From: Lachnospiraceae bacterium
Lineage (GTDB): Bacteria; Bacillota; Clostridia; Lachnospirales; Lachnospiraceae
Direction: 5' to 3'
Length of the DNA stretch: 36,068 nucleotides
Assembly (NCBI GenBank): GCA_900770225.1
Contig: CAAGJU010000279.1
Span: 1 to 36,068, forward strand
Shown here piece after piece: positions 8,009 to 14,502 of this stretch. The first letter of the stretch is position 1; the number at the start of each line of letters is the position of its first letter. The notes under the pieces are model-generated. The model was given only the letters and a program-made list of their open reading frames with translations. It was not told the DNA's origin and did not search any database. The position numbers and the translations under genes are program-made.

Positions 8009-8866
8009 ATGAAGTATGTCAATAAATTCAATGGTCGTGAAGAGAAAAAATATCTGCAGTCACTCAGTGAAGAGGAGAAATACGAAGCCTTCAACGAAAT
8101 GATCGCAGACTCGCGTCACATCGTCTTCTTCGGCGGCGCAGGTGTATCCACAGAAAGCGGCGTCCCTGATTTCCGATCGAAAGATGGCCTGTACAATCAG
8201 CACGATGTCCGCTTCGACGCCTACACGCCCGAATATCTCCTGTCCAACGACTGTCTCTACGCACATTCCGATGTGTTCTACGAATTCTATCGCCAGAAAA
8301 TGAACGCAGAAGGCATCGAACCGAACGCTGCACACAAGAAACTCGCTGAAATGATGCTGAAGGGAAAGCTCGACTGCGTCATCACGCAGAACATCGACGG
8401 TCTTCACCAGAAAGCCATGGACGAGATGGCACCTGACGCTGCCACCGCAGAAAAACTGAACCGGAAAGTCTATGAAATCCACGGCTCCACGCTGCGCAAC
8501 TACTGTGATAAATGCGGCAAAAAATATCCGGCCGACTATATTTTTAAGAGCGAAGAGCGTGTGCCGCACTGCGACTGCGGCGGCATGATCCGTCCGGACG
8601 TCACACTCTACGGTGAGATGCTCCCGGCGGAAGCCTGGCGCAATGCCGAAACTGCCTGCGAGCAGGCCGATCTCATGATCATCGGCGGCACGTCCCTCTC
8701 CGTCTACCCGGCAGCGAACCTGATCGACTATTTCCACGGCAGATACCTCGTACTCATCAACCGGGATGCCACCAGCCGCGGCGTATCCGCCGATCTTACC
8801 TTCCACGACTCCATCGGGAAAGTGCTCTCACAGGTAATACTGACACCAGACCAGACGGACATGTAA
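8009..8866 (+). CDS. Sir2-family NAD-dependent protein deacylase
   Basis: A sirtuin of 285 residues: it removes acyl groups from lysines using NAD, releasing nicotinamide and O-acyl-ADP-ribose. Visible motifs are the NAD-binding GAGVSTESGVPDFRS (about 43-57), TQNIDGLH (126-133), the catalytic His in EIHGS (H158), four zinc ligands (C166-x-x-C169 and C188-x-C190), and GGTSLSVYPA further on. The residues usual for a desuccinylase Tyr/Arg pair are not evident, so deacetylation is the default guess. I chose the ATG about 11 nt after GGAGGAGG; an ATG seven codons upstream has no binding site. Followed after 30 nt by the DUF4869 gene on the same strand. Confidence 0.92.
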   Translation: MKYVNKFNGREEKKYLQSLSEEEKYEAFNEMIADSRHIVFFGGAGVSTESGVPDFRSKDGLYNQHDVRFDAYTPEYLLSNDCLYAHSDVFYEFYRQKMNAEGIEPNAAHKKLAEMMLKGKLDCVITQNIDGLHQKAMDEMAPDAATAEKLNRKVYEIHGSTLRNYCDKCGKKYPADYIFKSEERVPHCDCGGMIRPDVTLYGEMLPAEAWRNAETACEQADLMIIGGTSLSVYPAANLIDYFHGRYLVLINRDATSRGVSADLTFHDSIGKVLSQVILTPDQTDM

Positions 8867-8896
8867 CAGCGTAGCGGAAAATTGAAGGAATTATTT

Positions 8897-9346
8897 ATGC
8901 TTAAAATTTATTATGGCGATCTGAAATCAGACAATTACATCTTCAATCCAGATGTATTTTTTAATAACAGCTATGAAGATGAATGGATAACCGATCCTTT
9001 TTCGCAGAAAGTCATTCAGGCAATAGACAAATCTGAAGTAAAGGGACCTCATTTAATTGAAAGCCCCTTTCTTGGCGGTATTCCCGTCGAGCGACTGTCA
9101 GGCGGCGTCAAAACACTTATTCTGATGAAATTTGATTCACAGCACATTTTCAATGCGTCTGCCTGCGGCGACAATTGTGCTCCATGGATATTAACGATCG
9201 CCAGAGAGAAAGATCTGACTATACGCCTTGGCTATCTTATGGATTTCGGATCTGATTCATTTGAAATCGAAATCATAAACACAAAACAAATTGTCCATAA
9301 ACAAAAAGAACTAGTGGAAGCCGTCCTTGATCATCACCTGATTTAA
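8897..9346 (+). CDS. DUF4869-like protein of unknown function
   Basis: A 149-residue protein beginning MLKIYYGDLKSDNY. The pattern (N-terminal MLxIYYGD, central LSGGVKTLILMKFD, then FNASACGDNCAPWIL and a final YLMDFG...EIEIIN section) matches what I recall of DUF4869, a family of Lachnospiraceae-type proteins without known function; I could not search to confirm. No signal peptide, membrane helix or catalytic motif is obvious. GAAGGA precedes the ATG at 7 nt; an earlier TTG is less likely. It is paired with the P-loop ATPase 14 nt downstream. Both genes are visibly AT-richer than their neighbours and use ATA and AGA codons more, consistent with horizontal transfer as a unit. Confidence 0.65.
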   Translation: MLKIYYGDLKSDNYIFNPDVFFNNSYEDEWITDPFSQKVIQAIDKSEVKGPHLIESPFLGGIPVERLSGGVKTLILMKFDSQHIFNASACGDNCAPWILTIAREKDLTIRLGYLMDFGSDSFEIEIINTKQIVHKQKELVEAVLDHHLI

Positions 9347-9360
9347 TCCGAGGAGCTTAG

Positions 9361-10320
9361 ATGACCGGTAAATATAATATAGAAATCTATAATAACAGGG
9401 TGCACTATTTCCTGACAGTAAAACGAAATTTTACAATTCTGCAGGGAGACAGCGCGACAGGCAAAACAGAACTGATACGCCTGATAGGAGAATATGAAGC
9501 GAACCGGCAATCATCGGGTATCACCCTGAAATGCGAGGTCGAGTGTACGGTTCTGACTCCTGTAGACTGGGAACTGCGGATCCATAGTCTGAGAAATAAG
9601 ATCATCTTTATAGACGAAACCGCTCCATTTTTGAAAAGCAAACGGTTTGCTGAACTGGCTCTTGGTTCTGACAACTATTTCATTATCGTGACACGAGATG
9701 CTCTAAGTCAGCTTCCTTACAGCATAGAAGAGATTTACGGTCTCAGAAATGCATCAGATTCAGAAAAATATAAATCCTATAAAAAGATTTACAATGAGAT
9801 GTATCACCTGTATCAAAACCAAACAGGAACGTCCGAAGATTTCGATACCGTTGTCATTGAAGATTCCGGTTCCGGATTTGAATTTTATAAGCAAATCTAT
9901 TCCAAACGCTGCATATCCGCCAATGGAAAAAGTAATGTTTATGATATTATTCGAAGTACAGGCGATATAAAAATTTTGGCAATCGTAGATGGCGCATCAT
10001 TTGGTTCAGAAATGGGCAAACTCTATCGTTATATTCGCTCCGCCCATAAACCAATCGCCATATATGCACCAGAATCATTCGAATACGTTATCCTGTCATC
10101 CGGAATCATCCATGTACCTCAAACGATACTTGATGAAACATATATGTATGCTGACAGCATGACTTATATCAGTTGGGAAGACTTCTTCACAAAATATCTG
10201 ATACAAAAAACAAAGGGCTCCATATATCAGTACAGCAAGGCAAAACTCAAAGACGCCTACAAAACCATTGGCACAATAAATAAAGTAATTGCCATTCTTC
10301 CCGAAGCCATACGGCCATAA
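9361..10320 (+). CDS. P-loop ATPase with possible TOPRIM-like C-terminal region
   Basis: A 319-residue protein. The N-terminal half has a clear Walker A, GDSATGKT (29-36), and a Walker B, IIFIDE (81-86). The C-terminal half contains VVIEDSGSGFEF (E167/D168) and ILAIVDGASFGSEM (D210), spaced and shaped like the acidic motifs of a TOPRIM domain, a nuclease/primase fold that OLD-family proteins fuse to an ATPase. The TOPRIM reading is inference from motif shape. The gene follows the DUF4869 gene, with GAGGAGC upstream of the ATG, and has the same AT-rich composition. Recurrent pairing of such an ATPase with DUF4869 is my recollection, not a checked fact. Possible roles include a defence or nucleic-acid function; none is shown. 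Confidence 0.6.
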   Translation: MTGKYNIEIYNNRVHYFLTVKRNFTILQGDSATGKTELIRLIGEYEANRQSSGITLKCEVECTVLTPVDWELRIHSLRNKIIFIDETAPFLKSKRFAELALGSDNYFIIVTRDALSQLPYSIEEIYGLRNASDSEKYKSYKKIYNEMYHLYQNQTGTSEDFDTVVIEDSGSGFEFYKQIYSKRCISANGKSNVYDIIRSTGDIKILAIVDGASFGSEMGKLYRYIRSAHKPIAIYAPESFEYVILSSGIIHVPQTILDETYMYADSMTYISWEDFFTKYLIQKTKGSIYQYSKAKLKDAYKTIGTINKVIAILPEAIRP

Positions 10321-10401
10321 CCCAAAGGTGCTGCATAACCCATCGCTTAGCTGCTTTATTGCTATCGCGTCGCGGCAGCAGACAAATAGAAGGATAAAAG
10401 T

Positions 10402-10980
10402 ATGAAACCGCAGGATCTGATCTGTGTCATAGATGTGCAGAATGTCTATCTTCCGGGAGAACAATGGGCCTGTCCGACAATGCAGACAGCCATGCAGAAT
10501 ATCGGCCGTATCCTCGACCATGCCGCACGGGAACAGGTACTCTTCTCCCGTTTCGTCAAACCGGTAAACCCCTTCGGCCGTTGGAACACCTACAACGAAA
10601 AATACCAGGCCGTCAACGACGACGCCTGGCTGAACGAACTCGCGGAGCCCCTGAAAAGCCGCCAGAAAGCGGACAGATACCGTCTCTGCGATAAAAGTGT
10701 ATATTCTCTCATGAAAGTACCGGAAGCGCGTGAGGCGGCATTAAAGGCCACAGCCGACGGCGGCCGCCTTGTCCTCACGGGCGTCGTCGCCGAATGCTGT
10801 GTGCTGTCCACCGCATTCGAAGCCATCGATCTCGGCTGCGAAGTCATCTATGTCACCGATGCCGTCTCCGGCCTCGACGAAGCCAAGGAAGCCGGCTCCG
10901 TCCTGATGCTGCAGGGGCTCTCCCCCGTACACACACAGCTTCTCACAACCGCAGAATATCTGGATGAAAATTCACGCTGA
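10402..10980 (+). CDS. Isochorismatase-fold cysteine hydrolase (nicotinamidase-like)
   Basis: A 192-residue member of the isochorismatase/cysteine hydrolase superfamily. The catalytic triad can be placed at D11 (VIDVQN), K98 (CDKSVYS) and C133 (GVVAECCVLSTA, aligning with the ICVLHT type motif of nicotinamidases). These enzymes hydrolyse amides such as nicotinamide, or related compounds; the exact substrate is not readable. The presence of a sirtuin, which releases nicotinamide, less than 2 kb upstream makes a nicotinamidase role attractive but unproven. AGAAGGAT precedes the ATG. The AT-rich DUF4869/ATPase pair separates it from the sirtuin, as if inserted. Confidence 0.82.
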   Translation: MKPQDLICVIDVQNVYLPGEQWACPTMQTAMQNIGRILDHAAREQVLFSRFVKPVNPFGRWNTYNEKYQAVNDDAWLNELAEPLKSRQKADRYRLCDKSVYSLMKVPEAREAALKATADGGRLVLTGVVAECCVLSTAFEAIDLGCEVIYVTDAVSGLDEAKEAGSVLMLQGLSPVHTQLLTTAEYLDENSR

Positions 10981-11036
10981 GACGAATGAGATAAACGCAA
11001 TCCGCAGGTTTTATCCAGATGTCACGGCCTTCGCAT

Positions 11037-11081
11037 AAAAAGTGCCCGGAAAATGACTGTTAGAAGCCATTTTCCGGGCAC
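11037..11081 (-). terminator. Intrinsic terminator for the minus-strand operon
   Basis: GTGCCCGGAAAATG (11042-11055) pairs perfectly with CATTTTCCGGGCAC (11068-11081). On the minus strand it is followed by TTTTT, so it fits the DUF4867/fucose-isomerase transcript. It lies about 420 nt beyond that stop codon, after the repeats. It could also slow plus-strand transcription from the hydrolase, though that side lacks a T-tract. Confidence 0.75.
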
Positions 11082-11117
11082 ATTCTGCGTTCATGAATGC
11101 CGCGAGACTCTTATGAC

Positions 11118-11134
11118 GGAAGCATAGCACCCGC
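11118..11134 (+). repeat. Arm remnant of palindromic element
   Basis: GGAAGCATAGCACCCGC matches the right arm of the two neighbouring full elements with one base missing. No core precedes it, so it looks like a deletion remnant of a third tandem copy. Confidence 0.6.
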
Positions 11135-11182
11135 ATTCATCGTAAAATCACACAGCTCGCAACGATTGCGCGGCCGGAGACA

Positions 11183-11319
11183 GCGGGTGCATATGCTTCC
11201 AGTCCGCAAACCTTCGCAGACGCCGGTGCTTATCGAATCCGACCGAAGGGAAGGATGAGATTAGCACCGCTGCGTCGAGAAAGAGCGCGAGCGTTTTGCG
11301 GCGGAAGCATATCACCCGC
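11183..11319 (+). repeat. Palindromic element copy A
   Basis: Full copy, about 137 nt. Outer arms are 11183-11200 and 11303-11319 (one base missing on the right). The core holds a stem of GGTGCT/AGCACC type, an apical ATCC/GGAT stem capped by CCGAAGG (11243-11249, a GNA triloop), and a hairpin with GNRA loop GCGA (11287-11290). Relative to copy B the apical stem shows a compensatory A-T for G-C exchange. Confidence 0.85.
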
Positions 11320-11340
11320 CCTTATACGCGCAGCCACAAA

Positions 11341-11478
11341 GCGGGTGCATATGCTTCCAGTCCGCAAACCTTCGCAGACGCCGGTGCTTAACGAGTCCGA
11401 CCGCAGGGAAGGACGAGTCTAGCACCGCTGCGTCGAGAAAGAGCGCGAGCGTTTTGCGGCGGAAGCATATGCACCCGC
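11341..11478 (+). repeat. Palindromic element copy B
   Basis: Full copy, about 138 nt, direct repeat of copy A. The 18-base outer arms (11341-11358 and 11461-11478) are perfectly complementary. Apical stem GTCC/GGAC is capped by CCGCAGG (11401-11407); the GNRA loop is GCGA (11445-11448). Confidence 0.87.
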
Positions 11479-11500
11479 ATTCCATGCGACGTGTAATACC

Positions 11501-12121
11501 TCAGTCCACGCGAAGGTTCTCCCCCACCAGACCATTCCACGCGCCATCAATCTTCGCATCCTCATGCGCGATCAGCCACTTGTTCACTGCTGCCAGCATT
11601 TTATCCTCCGGCTCGCCCTTATGTGCCGTGGCCGTCTCCTCATTCGTTCCCTTCGGAAGCACAACAACACAACGGAACGGTGCATCACCAACAGAGCACG
11701 GTGCATAATGCAGCGTCGTCGCATACACTTCGATCATCGTCCCGGCCGGTACGAGAAAAGCCTCTACCTTTGCCGTATCATAATGAAAATCATCTGTGAT
11801 ATCCTGCTGTCTTCCGAGAAGGAGAATCAGGTCGTTCTCCGCAATATTGATCTCAGAAGAGCGGTGATACTCCAGCGCATTCAGCAGTTTATTGTAGCCA
11901 TTGCAGTATCCGATCTGTACCGGAAGCTCACCGTATACAACCCGCTGAATTTCCTTACCGGACGCCGTATTCTCCAGTGCCGGATCCGAAGCCACGTAGA
12001 TCGTATGATCAGCCGGCCGCTCCGTTTTTTTCAGTGCCTCCATGACTCCGCTCACATCAACGCCCGTGATCACACGGCCATACGGGCGAAAAGCCGGATC
12101 AGTAACTTTCTTAATTTCCAT
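11501..12121 (-). CDS. DUF4867 family protein (putative sugar-metabolism cupin)
   Basis: A 206-residue soluble protein starting MEIKKVTDPAFRPYGRVI. The sequence matches my recollection of DUF4867, found beside sugar isomerases in Firmicutes. The second half (LVPAGTMIEVYATTLHYAPC, then FRCVVVLPKGTNEET) has the beta-strand, Glu/His pattern of a cupin-like metal site. I recall, without being able to verify, that some DUF4867 members have been linked to sulfoquinovose isomerisation; that would make this an isomerase too. It lies downstream of the fucose-isomerase-like gene on the same strand (177-nt gap with a hairpin). The ribosome binding site is weak (GGATGGGG), so the start may instead be the ATG four codons earlier. 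Confidence 0.68.
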   Translation of the reverse strand: MEIKKVTDPAFRPYGRVITGVDVSGVMEALKKTERPADHTIYVASDPALENTASGKEIQRVVYGELPVQIGYCNGYNKLLNALEYHRSSEINIAENDLILLLGRQQDITDDFHYDTAKVEAFLVPAGTMIEVYATTLHYAPCSVGDAPFRCVVVLPKGTNEETATAHKGEPEDKMLAAVNKWLIAHEDAKIDGAWNGLVGENLRVD

Positions 12122-12224
12122 GATCTGCCCCATCCATTTCTTTACATCATATCGCGTTGATCGCCTCACCTCATCACGTGCTTCCGCATGTGTGAGGATG
12201 AAGCTCACTGCCCGCGTATACATG

Positions 12225-12269
12225 CGCGGCCGTCGGAACGGAGAAAAAAATCCGCTGCCGCCGGCCGCG
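12225..12269. repeat. GC-rich hairpin between isomerase and DUF4867 genes
   Basis: CGCGGCCG (12225-12232) and CGGCCGCG (12262-12269) are perfect inverted repeats with a 29-base loop. There is no following T-tract on the minus strand. It may stabilise or process the shared transcript. Confidence 0.45.
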
Positions 12270-12298
12270 TGTCCAACGTTAATTACACATTACATAGA

Positions 12299-13801
12299 TC
12301 AGAGTGTTCCCCACGGATTCTCTGTAGCATACCGATCGCCGGCCGGCTTGTTGTATCCGATCTCGGAAGGATCTACGCCGATGTACTTCAGTGCATCATA
12401 AAGTGCCTTAGCGTAATGTCCGAACATAACAGCGCCGTGATGCGGGTAATTCTTCTCGATCAGCTCATAGCGATAGAAGCGTCCCATCTCCTTGATGGCG
12501 AATACACCGATGGATCCGAACGAACGGGTCGCAACCGGAAGAACCTCGCCCTCAGCTGCATACGCACGGAGCTTGTTGTCTGCTGTCGACTGCAGTCTGT
12601 AGAATGTGATCTCGCCGGGTTTGATATCGCCCTCGATCGTGCCGTCGCACCACTCCGCCGGATGGGTGTTGGCCATGATCTTCTGATAATCCAGATGCGG
12701 GCTCTGGAGCAGGTTGCTGCAGGTATTGCCGCAGTGGAAGCCCATGAACGTGTCCGTGAGCTTGTAATCATAGTCAAATTTGCCCTTGATGTTCTGCTCG
12801 TACATATCCTTCGGTACGGAGTTGTTGATATCCAGCAGGGTAACCGGCTTGCCGCTTACGCAGAGACCGATGTACTCGGACAGTGTTCCGTAGATATCTA
12901 CCTCGCAGGATACCGGGATGCCGCGTCCGGTCAGACGGCTGTTCACATAGCACGGAACGAAACGGAACATATCCTGGAATGCCGGCCAGCACTTCGTGGT
13001 CAGAGCTACATATTTTCTGTATCCTCTGTGCTCCTCGATGAGATCGGTCAGCGTCAGCTCATACTGTGCCAGCTTGTCAAGCATCGGCGGAACCTTATCC
13101 TCCGCATATCCCATCTCCTTGACCATATCAGCCTTGATGGCAGCGATTCTCTCGTCGCCCTCATGCTTCAGATATGCTTCGTAGAGATCCAGCTCGGACT
13201 CCTCGTCGATCTCAACGCCCAGGTTGAAAAGCTGCTTCACCGGTGCGTTGCAGGCGAAGAAGTTGGCAGGTCTCGGACCGAAGGAAATGATCTTCAGGTT
13301 GGACAGGCCGTATCTTACTCTCGCAATCGGAAGGAAATCATGGATGTTGTCGGCAACACCCTCTGCATCGCGGACCGGGTTCTCCGGGATCCATGCATTG
13401 GTATTGCGGAGCGCCAGATTGTAGGAAGCGTTCAGCATACCGCAGTAAGCATCGCCTCTGCCCTGCACGCCGAGCGTGCTGCCGGATTCCTCCGCTGCCG
13501 CGCTGAACATCACCGGTCCGTCGAAGTGCTTTGCCAGCAGTGTCTCGGAGATCTCCGGTCCGAAATTTCCGAGGTACACACAGAGTGCGTTGCAGCCTGC
13601 ATTTTTGATATCCTCAAGTGCATTGACCATGTCGATCTCACTCTCGACGATGGTGATCGGGCACTCGTAGATATCCGCTGTGCCGTACTTCTTTGTGTAA
13701 GCGTCAACGACAGCCTTGCGGCGGTTGACAGCCAGCGGTGCCGGGAAACAGTCACGGCTGACGGCTACAATGCCGACCTTGATCTCAGGAATGTTATTCA
13801 T
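12299..13801 (-). CDS. L-fucose isomerase family enzyme
   Basis: A 500-residue aldose-ketose isomerase of the L-fucose/L-arabinose isomerase superfamily (COG2407 type). Family features are the N-terminal Rossmann-like part, the run FSAAAEESGSTLGVQGRGDA (about 100-118), and candidate metal ligands E300 (SCEVDIYG) and D324 (LLDINNSV), followed by a C-terminal His-containing stretch (NTHPAEWCDGTIEGD). Such enzymes interconvert L-fucose, D-arabinose or related sugars with their ketoses using Mn2+. No fucose kinase, aldolase or transporter is in the window, so the substrate is open. AAGGAGGT lies 8 nt before the ATG. It forms a small operon with the DUF4867 gene, ending at the terminator near 11037. 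Confidence 0.8.
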   Translation of the reverse strand: MNNIPEIKVGIVAVSRDCFPAPLAVNRRKAVVDAYTKKYGTADIYECPITIVESEIDMVNALEDIKNAGCNALCVYLGNFGPEISETLLAKHFDGPVMFSAAAEESGSTLGVQGRGDAYCGMLNASYNLALRNTNAWIPENPVRDAEGVADNIHDFLPIARVRYGLSNLKIISFGPRPANFFACNAPVKQLFNLGVEIDEESELDLYEAYLKHEGDERIAAIKADMVKEMGYAEDKVPPMLDKLAQYELTLTDLIEEHRGYRKYVALTTKCWPAFQDMFRFVPCYVNSRLTGRGIPVSCEVDIYGTLSEYIGLCVSGKPVTLLDINNSVPKDMYEQNIKGKFDYDYKLTDTFMGFHCGNTCSNLLQSPHLDYQKIMANTHPAEWCDGTIEGDIKPGEITFYRLQSTADNKLRAYAAEGEVLPVATRSFGSIGVFAIKEMGRFYRYELIEKNYPHHGAVMFGHYAKALYDALKYIGVDPSEIGYNKPAGDRYATENPWGTL

Positions 13802-13999
13802 TTTCAGTTACCTCCTTGGAATTATAGTTTTTATATACACACCCGCGGAAAAATACCGCAGATTATGTCCCCATTTTTTTAATGCATACCGGCGCTGCTT
13901 CTCCTGTGCTGCGCCATGACAAAATCTTCCGGCCGTGCCTCTCTGCCGCACGCTTGCGAAAATCTGACACGCCTGCCGACACGATACCGGTAAATTCTC

Positions 14000-14473
14000 T
14001 TAATTCTTGGACATCGCGATCGTCCCGGTTCTCTGCACCTCAAGGATGCCGTAGCTGCGGACAAGCTCGATGAATTCGGAGATCGTATCCGGATCCGCAT
14101 GCAGCTCGATCACCATGTTCTTCGGTGATACGTGTAAAATTTTTGCCCCCATCACGCTGCAGAGCTCGATCAGGCTTCCCCTGTTTGTCTGGGAATAGGC
14201 CACCTTGATCAGCATCATCTCCAGCTCTACGCTCTTTGTCTCCTCCAGACGGCGGACCTTGATCACATCCACCCTCTTGTTCAGGTGTTTTTCGATCTGA
14301 TCGATCGTCCTGAGGTCCGCGTTGGAAACGATCGTCATCGAGGAGATGTCATGCTGCTCGGTCTCTCCCACGGCCAGCGATGTAATGCTGTAGCCGCGCC
14401 TTGCAAAAAGATTGGCGATGCCGGAGAGCACGCCGTCCTTGTTCTCAACTAATACGGAAAAAATACCCTTCAC
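14000..14473 (-). CDS. ilvN: Acetolactate synthase small (regulatory) subunit
   Basis: A 157-residue regulatory subunit for the branched-chain amino acid enzyme encoded just upstream. The N-terminal ACT domain begins MKGIFSVLVENKDGVLSGIANLFARRG, and the glycine-rich turn that binds valine is visible there; the second half (LIELCSVMGAKILHVSPKNMVIEL) matches the usual C-terminal domain. Length is typical for the family. It begins 29 nt after the large subunit stop, with GGTGAG as a plausible binding site. It likely confers valine feedback control. Also called ilvH in some genomes. Confidence 0.93.
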   Translation of the reverse strand: MKGIFSVLVENKDGVLSGIANLFARRGYSITSLAVGETEQHDISSMTIVSNADLRTIDQIEKHLNKRVDVIKVRRLEETKSVELEMMLIKVAYSQTNRGSLIELCSVMGAKILHVSPKNMVIELHADPDTISEFIELVRSYGILEVQRTGTIAMSKN

Positions 14474-14502
14474 TGTTGTCTCACCTTTGCCTGTGCTGTG
14501 TT

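Larger units (their letters stand above)
10981..11500. other. Gene-free region: terminator and palindromic repeats
   Basis: A 520-base stretch between convergent genes. It contains a strong hairpin at 11037-11081, a single arm remnant at 11118-11134, and two full direct copies of the palindromic element (11183-11319 and 11341-11478). No protein gene is supported. Confidence 0.7.

Noticed and set aside
11183..11478. CRISPR array, suggested by two direct repeats in tandem
   Set aside because: Units are about 137 nt, each a palindrome, with a 21-base gap, and no cas genes are near. Dispersed copies elsewhere fit a repetitive element.
12188..13882. A 564-codon open frame on the plus strand opposite the fucose-isomerase-like gene
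   Set aside because: It is antisense to a well-recognised gene, has no binding site and its product has no domain pattern. Long antisense frames are expected in GC-rich coding DNA.
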